In this document: positions 52,439-63,403 of the stretch, piece after piece
How the letters are laid out: each line of letters starts with the position of its first letter
Position numbering within the stretch: position 1 is the first letter of the stretch
Assembly (NCBI GenBank): GCA_013368325.1
Contig: JAACJK010000164.1
Coordinates: forward strand, 372,001 to 436,000
Direction: 5' to 3'
From: Ephemerocybe angulata
Lineage: Eukaryota; Basidiomycota; Agaricomycetes; Agaricales; Psathyrellaceae
DNA: 64,000 nucleotides
Notes under the pieces: model-generated
What the model was told of the DNA's origin: nothing
What the model saw: the letters and a program-made list of their open reading frames with translations, nothing else
Databases searched by the model: none
Translations under genes and position numbers: made by a program

Positions 52439-53625
52439 CTATCCAACTACAGCTTTCGTGGCATGATAGCGCTCGGAGTGAGTAACGAGGGTGTGGTTTG
52501 TAAACATAGTAACAACTAAGCGCCGGCCTTCAACGGGAGTGCCGCTGTGGAGAATGCGACGTGTCATGGCACCAAGTATGTGGCCGGAGGGAAGAGGGAT
52601 ATTAATGCCAAGCTGTGGGCAGCAGAAATGAGCTCCCGTCCACTCCCCGAATGCTATGACCCAGGTAAGAAAAAGAGGGTGATCGTGGAAGTCCAAATGT
52701 AAGCGTTCGCTTGACCCTTCCTTTATGGCCAAGGTAAAGAATGCGGGGCCAAAGTCTATAAGATCGTAGAGGGCGGGGTTCTTGTGTCGGAGATGGTCCC
52801 TGACATATTCACGGGCGCTAAGAGATTGACGGAAATTGAGATCCTCAGGCTATAGTGAACAGAGGTGCGAGGTGGCTTACCGGCTCTGCTTGGCCCAGGT
52901 GTTAGAGCACCAGGACTTGGTAAGCTCTGCGACCACAGGAGCTAGCTCCTCCTTGATAATGTTGAGAAGTGTTGTCATAAGTGGCCATAGGATAGGGTCG
53001 TCCATGTGTCGTTTAGTATCAGAGGTGAACATGGGCTCCTTTGCAGTGACTTGCCAACTGCCGACGTGAAGACCCCCAGGGCCGGCCGTGCGGTTACTCC
53101 CCGACTCATCTGGAAGCACCAGCCCATTCGCAATCAATGCGTCCCATACCTCCCAGAGTCGTGTGGTCAGGTCTTTGATGTTCAAGCGGCTTTCCACGCT
53201 GCATCGCATCACCACCTGCGGTGGATGGTCTGGCACTGCGAGCTCCGAGAGGAGCTCTTCGTCCAACTCGACGATGTAAATTCCGGTGTCAGGCGCTATA
53301 TCCAAATCTACCTTGTCAAGCCCATGCTTTTTGATTCGTTTGCGAACAGCCTTTCCGCTGGTTTGTATCTTCAAGAACTCGTCTGGATAGCTTTCGAGCG
53401 TGACGAGCTCTAGATCACAGCAACGGGACGCAGTAAGTGCCATGATTGACAGAGATAAAGAACGCACGCACCTGAATCCTTGAGCTTGGCCAATATCTTA
53501 GCCCTAAGCTTTCCCTTCCGTCGGGCTTCAGCCGCAGGTGAGCGTGTCCCTCGCCGTATATGTTTAGACGCCGCGTCAGTTGTCTCGGCGCCTAAGTCAG
53601 CGGAGCTTGATGCCGCACGCGGCAT
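52439..53625 (-). CDS. Fe(II)/2-oxoglutarate oxygenase, TET/JBP-like fold
   Basis: Three exons (53625-53472, 53409-52881, 52817-52439) in phase give 353 aa. Chosen splice sites restore one continuous frame. The N-terminus is basic. A middle region (ESYPDEFLKI ... YIVELDEELL) has no clear match. The C-terminal double-stranded beta-helix has LHLDFHD (His268, Asp270), VIAFGEWTGAHFCCPQLG, a PSGHILG turn, and LHSGTPVEGRRLVV with distal His318 and Arg327. This arrangement resembles fungal TET/JBP-like and related oxygenases carried by transposons. DNA oxidation is a possible but unproven role. It is the gene nearest the left end of the 8.8-kb element. Confidence 0.7.
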
Positions 53626-53939
53626 TGACTTAAAGCAACTCAAAGTACTTAGAACTAGATCCCAGCTTAGAGTTACAAACCTCACCTTTCGAGTTGAGCT
53701 GGCAGTCGGTCGAAGTGGTAGGAAGCGAAGCCGCAATGTTCGAAGTTTAAACTTTATGTAAATCAAGCCGACGGGAAAGTGATTGACAGCGGGACGTGAC
53801 TTGTGGCAGCGACGAGGCCAGCAGACAACTCCTATTCTTCACCACCTCACATCCGGTGGGCGCATATGAGCGGAGAACACTTCGCACCCTGGCGTGGATG
53901 AAAGAGGTGGTGATTCATGAATCACTACACTTTAATTTT

Positions 53940-54960
53940 GACTTCAGCTTCGCGCTCTACCCCAGCACCCTTTCGTTGCGTCCAACGACGCCAGAAACTT
54001 CGCTCTGTTACCCACTGCGCCTCCCTCATGTCCCACAACGCCGAGGACTTCGTTACTCCGTCTCCCTTGCGTCCAACGACGCTGGACACCTCTTCCTCGC
54101 GTAGAACAACGCCAGAGACTTTGCATCTTCCCCCAACGCGTCTCCCTCGCTTCCAACGACGCCGGGCACTTCGTTCTCTCCACCCCCGGGTCTCTTTTGC
54201 GTCTAACAACGCAGGACGCTTCGCATCTGCCCCCAACACGTCTCCCTCGCTTCCAACGACACCGGGCACTTCGTTCTCTCCACCCCTGGGTCTCTTTTGC
54301 GTCTAACGACGCAGGACGCTTCGCATCTGCCCCCAACACGTCTACCTCGCGTCCAACGACGCCAGGCACTTCTTTCTTCTCCCCACCAGGTCTCTTGAAC
54401 TTGAACTCCCACCACCGCATATCCCTCGCTTCCAACGACGTGTTTCTCCACCACGTCTCTTTCGCGTCCAACGACGCTCGCCCGGCTCAGAACTTGAACT
54501 CCCACCACCGCATATCCCTCGCTTCCAACGACGTGTTTCTCCACCACGTCTCTTTCGCGTCCAACGACGCTCGCCCGGCTCAGAACTTGAACTCCCACCA
54601 CCGCATATCCCTCGCTTCCAACGACGTGTTTCTCCACCACGTCTCTTTCGCGTCCAACGACGCTCGCCCGGCTCAGAACTTGAACTCCCACCACCGCATA
54701 TCCCTCGCTTCCAACGACGTGTTTGGCCCCCACCACCCCTCCATTGTGTCGAACTCTTGCGACCTCCATCCAGCGAAGCCTCGTTCTTCCCCCCACCACG
54801 ACTCCTTCATGCCCAATGGCCCACCGCTACTCCTTCGCGCCCGACGATGCCAGGCCGCACGTCACATCCATCCCCAACCACACTTTCCTGGCAGTCCGGC
54901 CATATCTCCCTCGCCCCTCGCCAGTCCGTTCAAATGTTCAAGGTTGGTTTATTTAACTGA
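53940..54960. repeat. Minisatellite region: CGTCCAACGACG motif and 93-bp tandem units
   Basis: Degenerate repeats built on TCGCGTCCAACGACGC run through most of the region. From 54,400 to about 54,726 there are 3.5 near-perfect copies of a 93-bp unit starting CTTGAACTCCCACCACC. The region is open in several frames because of repeat composition, not because it codes. It separates the 3' end of the kinase gene from the 5' end of the oxygenase gene. Confidence 0.9.
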
Positions 54961-55015
54961 GTATACCGTACCTATTGGCATGTGCTTTTGTATAAACTAT
55001 CTGTGAATATATATA

Positions 55016-58000
55016 TTACTCTGTACCCTGATGACCGGCGACCTGTCCAAATGGCTTCAAATCATACCACCTGCAGAACCGATTGCACTTGTGCTTTGCC
55101 TCAAAATCCCTAACACCTTCCTTGACATTACCGGGCCCAAACATTTCCATGCCAAAGTCACTGAAGAATCGATAAGTAAAGGTGATTTGAATAGGGAGAA
55201 GGACTGCTCACTCGGAGGTCATAATTTGCGCATCGGTGAGCAGGTTGCCAGCGCCTGGGTCAGAGAAAGAATAAGTAAATCTCGCTCGGAGTGAGTCGGG
55301 GACTCGCGGTCACAAACGAGGAATAATACGCACCCTGATAGTCAGAAATGAACGCCTTCTTGTGCGTTTGAATGTATTGGACATGTTGGGTAAAGCACAG
55401 AAATACGGCGGTGTTATATTCAGGGTCTTCTGGGTCCAGGAGTGGCTCGGGATCGTCGTTGTGGACATACTTGATGAAATCACCTTCAATCCGCTCCTCT
55501 AGCATATAGCTCGAGCGGATCGAGGGTGAGATGGAGGTGGCGTTGGCTAAGCCCTTGAGAGAGATGGTGCCTCGTCCAGCTCCCTGAGGGAAAAGGACAA
55601 AACAGAATCCAGCACCAACAAAGCGAAGGCGAGGGACCGCGAAGGGAGGCTTGCCCAAGTCGGAATCGATGCTTGCGATGTAGCGATAGGTCGTGATCAT
55701 CAAAGCAGTTGCCCAGTAGTGGACATTGCATTCGTTGATGATAGACTCGATTTCGTCCAGTGCTCCCAAACGTGCAATAGCCTCTCCGCGCGGATTATAG
55801 GGTCTTTTGGCGACCACCTTCAGGCCGGAAAAGTGACTGGTGAGGTCGCTAACCTGGTAGCCTGACAGGATTGAAGCCTCATGTGCTGTCTTGAACGCGC
55901 CTTTGCCCAACGACAGGTGAGCAACGACCGAGAGAGTTGCCTGGTAGGGAGTGGCGTTGTCGAGTTGAAGCCGGAATGACGGGGCCCCAGAGCCCATGAG
56001 CTCACTCAGCGAGTGAACAGGCACAAGGTAGGCGACGACTTGATCAGTTATTGCAGTCACTGATATAGCATATAACACATCAGTGTTACTAAATCATTGC
56101 AATCGAAATATGGGTACTCACAGGCAGTCATGCTCGCAGCATGTACTCTAGATGATCCACCAGTCATGAGAGCACCCAGAAACTTTTCAGGGTCAATAGG
56201 AGACATGGTAACAGACTTGGCGGTACGATGAGCATGGCCGGTAGGTGTCTGCGTGCGGGTAGGAGTGGTGTGCAACGCCGCTGCGGCAAATGCTTCTTCC
56301 TCCTCTTCTTTCGGAGCAGGTGCACCATAGCCGTCGCCGTCTGTGTACGACAAACCGCCTGCACTCTCGTAACCCGCTTCATGCACTGCATCCTCATCCT
56401 CGTCATCTCCACTACTTTCTCCAACCGAGATGGCGCTAATTTTGGTGCTTCCAGGAATTCGCGCCTTTGGCGTGGCCTTGGGTACTGCCCGGCGGGGGGC
56501 AGGGTGCCCTCCCTTTGCCTGTGGTTCGAGATCCTCAGTTTCGAAAGGTAGGACTCATAAATATGTAAAGCGGGAGACTGACCTTTCGTTTATTACCCTT
56601 TTTCAAGTAAGGGAGCTGGTCCTCCCATGATGAGTGCTCTTCCTCATCAGCGGCGCGTTCCTAAGTAGTCAAACAAAATACTATGAGCTTGAAGGTAAAA
56701 TTTACAGTAAGTTACACCATGATCACTCACCTCAACAGCGGCAAGATGCTCCAGGTAACCGTGCCACTGAGCGTACGAGAGAATGACACCAATAACCGGG
56801 GGTTTTTTGGGCGCCTTAAACTCAAGGGTTGGCTTCGCGTTGAAGCTTCCCGCGTTCTTCTTGGGCTTCGCCGGGAGCATAACACTATGGTAGAAAAATC
56901 CGTCCTTGAACTCATCCGAGAGCCTCTCAAAACTCCCCCATGTTTCCGGGTCGCGGACTTCTGCCCTTTTAACATTCAGGGATCCGTGATACCCTTTAAA
57001 CTCCCTGGCACGTGTGAGCATGCTCGCTGCAATTGTCTTTCGTGCTAAAGCCGTGATTTCCTTCCCAGTAGCAGAGGGGGAAATCATGACAGTTTCCGCA
57101 ATATTCTAGAAAAGGTTAAAAAGTGACTCGTGAGCGCCAAAGTTTGTTATCGCCTATAAAGATAACTTACACCAAACGGCTCACAGTGCTTTGTGCCTTT
57201 AGCGTGTTCTAGCTCATAGAATAGCTGGATCTTGACAGCGAGCATGGGCCCCCCGCTGGGCGAGGCGTTTTCTTTCACAAGCCGCACGTACTTCTTTTTC
57301 TCGCTATCAAGATGCCCGTGCTCGCTCGTGTAACCATAAGAATGGGGGCGACTGGGAGGTGCACCCCACTGCGGAGCCTTTGGCGCTGAAGGATCGGCGC
57401 CATATGCTTCCCTTCCCCAATGAGGGGTAGGATGATGGGAGGGAGCAAAGGGGTTATGGGCATGCGATGAGGGTCGTGGTCCGGCCGCTGTTGGGTATGC
57501 AAAGGCAACAGGTGCATGCTGATGACTTGGAGTGAACTGCTGGGAGGAGTAATGGTGGGGAGGAGGGTATGCGTAGTACATGCCATTACCACCACTTGGA
57601 GGGGCAGGGGGTGCTTGTGGAAGCTCGCGTACTGGCGCTTGCCAATAGCCAAGATCTAAGTGGTTGTTCGCAGGTCAGGACTTCTAATTCAAGTGAACAT
57701 CTGGACATCAATACGCACCTGGCCTTCTTGCCGAGAGAGTATTCTGATGAATTTTGTTGATATCAGGCCGCATAGAGTCTCTTGGATCGACGCGAGGCTG
57801 GGTCTGGCGGGCGGTGGCTGCAGATGGAAACAACATCAGTACGTTGTTGACAACAATCATATTGGACACCAGAATAGAAATAGCTTTACCTGTCCGGATG
57901 GTCGTCTTTTTCACTTCATAATACTGAGAACAACGGGAGCAACAGTGGCGGGAAGGGGCATTTGGATTGGCCTCGTCCTTGATTTCATTTCGCTTCCACT

Positions 58001-58210
58001 CGGCGTATGGGACCATAGTGCCGCATCTTTGACATTTTTGCGGCGGGCCTATATCAGGCACGGTGAACAGACTGACAGGGTTTCCCGTCGCGTCGCCCTA
58101 TAATTTATAACGGTTAGATGACGAACTAAAGGCATTGAAAATCAAATTCTTACCATTGGTTCTGGCTCTGGTACCTCATTCTTATGCCCCATACTCGGCG
58201 TTTCCTCCAT
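55016..58210 (-). CDS. Alpha-kinase (MHCK/EF2K family) with N-terminal zinc-binding region
   Basis: Spliced gene with about nine exons from the ATG at 58210 to the stop at 55016. Well-supported exons include about 56534-56122, 56059-55334, 55254-55212 and 55160-55016. The N-terminus has two CxxC pairs (KCQRCGTMVPY ... HCCSRCSQYY). A Pro/Tyr/His-rich region and an acidic linker follow. The C-terminal kinase shows KGAFKTAHEA, LKVVAKRPY (probable catalytic Lys), FVGAGFCFVLFPQG, KAFISDYQGAGNLLTDAQI and a terminal AKHKCNRFC zinc motif. These are hallmarks of alpha-kinases, expanded in mushrooms. Upstream exons (57,880-58,100, 57,580-57,770, 57,169-57,640, 56,734-57,110) are approximate. Substrate unknown. 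Confidence 0.82.
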
Positions 58211-58393
58211 CCTCTTGAGTTGGTCAAACAACCACGTCTTGAGATTTGGAAAGGGAGAAAGACGAAGAAATTTACGATTGAATGAGCGTACGGTGCCGCT
58301 GACCAAGAACGCGGAAAATCAAAAAGGATGATAGCATCAGCTGTGGTGACTGCTTTCCCTCCCCCGTCACCCAGCTACGCCCGGGCGATTAGG

Positions 58394-60177
58394 ATGGTCA
58401 ACCAATGGAAGCCGAATCGTGCGTAAATATTTCTGAACTTCACTCTGCGGTGAGCTGACCGGCCGTACATATAGCTCCCATCAAAGAAATAGAGCCCTTT
58501 ATCAGGCAATACTACCAGCAGGGAAAAAACGACGTTGAGATCTTGGATCTCCTCAAAAGGTACCACATCGACGAAACTATCTATGGGTTAGGGTATACCA
58601 AGCTCAGAGAGATCCGTAAATCTCTCGGTCTACTTGGCACCCGACAGCAAGGACACACCATCGACACTGTGGCTGAAGATTTGAAGGACCTCCGCGAGCT
58701 TTTCCCAAAGGCCGGCTTCCGCGAAATGAAGAGTCAAATCTTTGACCGAAAGGGTGGAAAAAAGGTCTCTCGGTACGCCCTGCATATCCTAGCCCTTCGT
58801 GCACGTCATAATCATTGTTCTATCTCTACACTATAGGGCAGTCGTCACCAAATTTTTTGACGAGCACGAACCCATTAGCTACAAGCAAGCGCGAATGGGA
58901 AAGAATCTGAAGAGGAAACAGTTTTGGGCAGCGGGGGTCAACGCCATCTGGTGTATGGACCAGCATGACAAGTGGAAAAGCAAATGGGGGTTGTGTCTTC
59001 ACGTCGCCGTAGACCCGTTCTCGGGGTACCTCCTCTGGCTCCGGATTTGGTGGAACAACTCAAATCCCATCGTCGTCGGCAATTACTATTTGGAAACGGT
59101 TGAATCTTTAGGATGCAGGTATCGTTGACCCTTTGTCTGGAATGTTTACTTACTCTTTGTCTGGTAGATGTCCCGCTTATCACTCAGAGTGACCCTGGCA
59201 CGGAGAACGTTCGCGTAGCAAACGCACACAGTTTCATCCGCCAGTATCTCGATCCAGCACTCGGTGAATTTATTCAGCATATCTACAAGCGGGGTCACAA
59301 CAACGTGAAAGCAGAAATAGAATGGAGTCAGCTTCGCCGAAGATGGTCGCCTGGCTTTGAAAATATCCTGGAGTATGGTCTCGAGAACGGATGGTTTGAC
59401 CCTGCTAATCCGGTTCAAGTGTACGTATTTCATTAGGCACCAATCTCACGAAATTGCTGACACAGAACTTCTACGCTAGACTTATCTTTCGATTCACCTT
59501 TATCCCGTGGCTCCAGCTCGAGCTCGACCGTTATCGTAACCGAGTTAACAACACCTCTAAAAGGAAGATGGCTCACAAGTTGACACCTCACGGTCGTCCT
59601 GCTGATATCCACTTCCGTCCCAACGACTTTGACGAGTCGCGCGATTTCAAGGTCTGTCAGCGGTTAGCAGCTATCTCCTTGTCTCCTGTTTGTTGACAAT
59701 TGTTCCTACCAGGTGCTCGTCCCTCCGACAATACTGGAAGAAACTAGAGCCACGTACATCGACGAAAACCACCGTGTGCTACAGCTGGTTCCCCCTTCAT
59801 TCTACGCCGTTGCTCAGGCTGCATATACTGCTCTTGGGTCTCCGGTTGTGAATGAGAAAAATGTGTGGCAGGTTTACACTGACTTACTTGGTTCCGTGGA
59901 GCAGGGCATTTTAAACGATGCAATTCCTGTTGCTCTTGTGAAGGAATGGTCAGAGGCTGTGCTTGGGGGTGGAGAAGAAACGGCAGATGACCGGGCTGCC
60001 GTCGAGGCCCAGGAGCTTCAAGGCGGAACTCAAGGTCCACCTTCAACGCCTGTAGGAAAGGAATTGGACATGGATGGTCCCACGCCATATGGATTCATGA
60101 AGGTCGGGGAGGACGATGGTGGGATCTATGCTGTATTCACCGATGATGAGGATGATGGAGAGCCAGAATTGTGGTAG
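58394..60177 (+). CDS. Integrase-core transposase of the 8.8-kb element (one frame break)
   Basis: Exons 58394-58418, 58475-58772, 58837-59118, about 59167-59422, about 59479-59652 and 59713-60177. The tiny first exon supplies the ATG and joins in phase. An HTH-like N-terminus (NDVEILDLLKRYHID) is followed by the integrase core with WCMDQHDKW, TQSDPGTENVR and KAEIEWSQLRRRW, giving D, D and E. The acidic C-terminus is specific to the family. Between exons 3 and 4 the frame fails by one base: CCC at 59,170-59,172 would need to be CC to read GCRCPLITQ. The gene is therefore recently broken, or the base is an assembly error. It is related to the gene at 496-2320. Confidence 0.82.
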
Positions 60178-60351
60178 ACATAGAGCGCAAATTCACCACG
60201 TACTATCTTGCTACTGCTCAATTATATATGTTTCCTGAATTTCCAGCCTCTCAAGAGTGGTGCACAATTCAAGAGGTTCACACATGTCACAAAGGCCCTC
60301 CGGTGTCGCGAAGTTGTGGTCGTCAAAAAGGGCGGTCAGTATGACTGACAA

Positions 60352-60432
60352 AAAGACATGGCAGCAGGGAGATTCGAACGCCGAGCCTCCGCAAGAATTT
60401 TGACTATGTCAGCCGTTACACCAAAGGTGCTT
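60352..60432 (-). other. tRNA-like (SINE-head-like) sequence
   Basis: On the minus strand TTTGGTGTAACGGCTGAC (A-box-like) and GCGTTCGAATCTCC (B-box-like) are at tRNA spacing. Stems do not pair well. A second B-box-like element (GCCGGTTCGAGCC, minus strand) lies at about 60,615-60,630. Confidence 0.35.
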
Positions 60433-60711
60433 ACAGACTGTTGTATATACACATAGGTACAAGGTGTGCACGGTCAAATAAGTCTATTGTATCACATCCA
60501 TTGCCGACCAACCCCACAAGCAACAGTGAATGGAGGCATACATATTTATTCTCAAAGCTCGGTTGATTCAGTGCTTTACATCGGGCATATATATTAAGAT
60601 TATCTTAACCGTCTCTCAGGCTCGAACCGGCGTCCTCTCCTGTGCCAATCTGTTACCTATGTGACGCGGTGCCATGGGTTTGGCTCTGGATCAACGGCAG
60701 GCGCGCGCGTC
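60433..60711. other. Right subterminal region of the 8.8-kb element
   Basis: Non-coding; contains the second tRNA-like B box and a GC-rich patch (GGCGCGCGCGTC) next to the terminal repeat. Confidence 0.45.
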
Positions 60712-60747
60712 TGATCCAAAATCAGCATGGCAGTCTTGCTTTCCATA
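60712..60747 (-). repeat. Right 36-bp terminal inverted repeat of the 8.8-kb element
   Basis: Exact reverse complement of 51956-51991. Confidence 0.93.
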
Positions 60748-63403
60748 CAGATATCACCTCAGGTCGCCATTTTGTGCTCTCTGGTCCTGCTCTCGGACGC
60801 TACTTCTCGGCAGTCATCTCGGATGGCAAGGGACGGGACCGCCATATTGCATTCTTGAAATCGGCTGGAGACCTTTTGACGGGAGACGTGCTTGCCACTG
60901 CCAACCCCGGGCTATACATTGGACGTATCACACTTCCAGATCTCGCGGAAAACCTTTCTTCGACCATCCTCATCGTTGGCATCCAGTTCATCGAATCCGA
61001 GATCGACACGAGCGAAGGTCGTCCCTCCGTACGCTTCCTGAATGGCGGCAAGACCCTTCTCGTCCAGCAGACCGCTCGCGCCTTCACCATTGATATCAGT
61101 AGCGGACCGAATGACCACGGGAAATATCCTCACAAGACTATCGCGGAAGGCAAGATGTCTCAAGAGATAGCGGTCGTGGCGAAGTCATCCGAGGATGGCG
61201 GATATGTTGCGGACCAGATAGGCTTTGTTGACGCATTCCAGGTATATTTGGCACCAGGTAGCGCGGTGGCGGATGGAACGCCTGTCTGGTCTAAGCCTGG
61301 GAATGCGTCAGAGGGACTGGCGAGGCTGAGCTTGGATGGGGGGCACGACTTGGCGTGGAGTATGGATGGAAAGAAGTTGTTCTGGTTCTTGGGTATGTTG
61401 TTAATACTTTTTAGTTGGTTGATTGACTTACCTTCCGCCCACGTTAGGCCCATATCTTCATTTCATTGAAATCTCTACCATACCGAGGTGCTCTGCCGCT
61501 ATCCGCAAAGACCACCGGAACTTTGGTATATCCTGTGTGAAGGACTTGCTCTCATATCAGGAAGTCATTGTCAAGCAACCGACCCATATCGCTCAAGCTT
61601 TCCAGGGCCTTGGAAAGCAGCCAGAAGAAGGAAGTTTCGCGGTGTATAATGCGACCTTGATTACAATGGCTACCAGGAAATTAGAGTCTGACCTTGTGAA
61701 GGAAAGTGTTTTGCATATACGTGGCGGGGTCATCCACTCGATATCCAGTGTGAACGATGTTCACCTCGACGATCTGAAGGCTCAAGGAACCGTAGTGGAT
61801 GTTGCTGGAGGTTAGTGCCTTATAAACTCCTTCACCCCTTGGATATCTAAACTTGTGCCTCCAGGCTACCTCATCCCCGGCTTCGTGGATGTCCACGCGC
61901 ACTGGTCAGGCTTCGAAACTAAATTCCCCGCCAAGTCCTGGGAAATGGAGACCTTCCTCGCCTATGGCGTGACAACCCTCCACAACCCAAGTGCCGACAC
62001 TGTGGACTCCTTCACCGAGCGCAGCCGCGTCGAAGCTGGATTCACGGTGGGCCCTAGGATCTTCAGCACTGGCATTCCTGTGTATAGCGCCGCGGACTCC
62101 GTGGCATATCAGGATGTGACGGATATGGATGAGGCGAGGTCGGCTTTGGTTAGGATCAAGGTGGAGGGTGGCGAGTACGCGATCTCTTATAAGAATTATA
62201 ATATTCCTTTCAGGTGGGCGAACTCATCGTGATCATTGCCATTCTGTGACTTGGGTTACTGATGCACTCTCTTTAGAGGGGCAAGGCAGCGATTGCTTCT
62301 TGCTGCGCGTAACTTTAGCATGCTCTGCGTCCCAGAAGGAGGTATGAATTATGATTGGGATATAACCTACATCATCGACGGTGCGCCTACTTTCACTTGA
62401 CCAGCAAGCCAAGCATCTATCTGACTCTGCTTGAAGGTATGACCACTGTCGAGCACGCGCTTCCTGTGCCCGTCCTGTACGATGATGTTCTGACCCTGTA
62501 TTCGATGAGCGGTACTGGATCGACTCCAACGCATCTTGTCAACTACGGCGGCGCTTGGGGAGAACAGTTTGTCTGGGCAAACGAGGACGTACCAAACGAC
62601 CCGAAGTAAGTCCATCGTCCCCATACTCCGAGGCCACTGGCAAGTGCTGAGCTGATCTTGTATTTGTCAGGCTCAGGCGCTTTACGAGGCATGATATTTT
62701 GGAAAGATTGTCCGAGTCATATGCTAGGCCCAAGAACTGTGAGTTTATACAGCCACGTTCTAATGTACTGAACCTTGACGTTCGGCAGCCTACGCTTTCT
62801 TCAACACATCTGAGTCTGTGGCAAACATGGTTCATCAAGGTCTGCTAGCGAACATAGGCGCGCACGGGGAGCCGCCCCTTGGCGTGAACTATCACGCTGA
62901 GATGGAGTTTACGAGAGCGGGTGGCTTGACTCGATATGAGGTACGCATTCTCGAGCTCTATATTAACCAAAGGTGTTATTTTCTCATGCGAACCTCCAGA
63001 CACTCCGAGCAGCCACCATCGATGGCGCGACGACCCTCGGACTCCACAAATCCATCGGATCCCTCGAGCAAGGGAAGCTAGCTGATTTCATTCTGTACCC
63101 TCCAAATGTGGACATCCTGAAGGAAGAGAAGGATGGTGGAAAGTTCAGCACTGTCGGACCTACAAGAGATATATTCTTGGTGGGCAGGGCGGGTCGTGTT
63201 TGGAAGGCTGAGACGATGGAGGAGATTTGGCCTGCTCAGAGTCCGCGCCAAGTTATGCCCGTCCTAAATGCAGATTAAGATAATCTGGCAGTTTCTGTAC
63301 TCTGGGTAGCACCGAATTGAATCTAGTTATTGTGTTATACTTATTCGTTGTAACCTACGACACTTATATCTCCCTCTATACCACCAATATTCTCAAATAC
63401 CTC

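Larger units (their letters stand above)
51950..60753. mobile_element. 8.8-kb integrase-type DNA transposon carrying alpha-kinase and dioxygenase
   Basis: Perfect 36-bp terminal inverted repeats at 51956-51991 and 60712-60747, starting TATGGAAAGCAAGACTG. The 6-bp duplication CAGATA lies directly outside (51950-51955, 60748-60753). Moving the boundary by a base gives a 7- or 8-bp reading with one asymmetry. The interior codes for an integrase-core transposase (58.4-60.2 kb, +), an alpha-kinase (58.2-55.0 kb, -) and a 2OG-Fe(II) oxygenase (53.6-52.4 kb, -). From memory, TAY...RTA ends with 6-bp duplications are the pattern of the IS3EU superfamily, which fits. Class assignment still needs a search. 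Confidence 0.85.
50095..63278 (+). pseudogene. TolB-propeller/amidohydrolase membrane protein, split by a transposon
   Basis: Exons 50095-50755, 50809-51153, 51216-51372 and 51420-51955 encode the N-terminal half. The same exon resumes at 60748 and continues to 61392, followed by 61448-61810, 61865-62213, 62277-62380, 62437-62605, 62671-62738, 62789-62940 and 63000-63278. Removing the insertion gives a continuous reading (TTFELSDI to TSGRHFVLSG). The protein has one N-terminal membrane segment (about residues 25-45), a TolB-like beta-propeller and a C-terminal amidohydrolase barrel with DVHAHW (metal-binding HxH), MTTVEHA and IGSLEQGKLADF. All other joins are in phase with no further lesions, so inactivation looks recent. 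The substrate is unknown; related enzymes hydrolyse C-N bonds. Confidence 0.88.

Noticed and set aside
53917..55006. Long frames of NSHHRISLASNDV type
   Set aside because: Products of the minisatellite, with no domain or splice logic.
60352..60432. Functional tRNA gene on the minus strand
   Set aside because: B-box present, but the T-stem and acceptor stem do not form.
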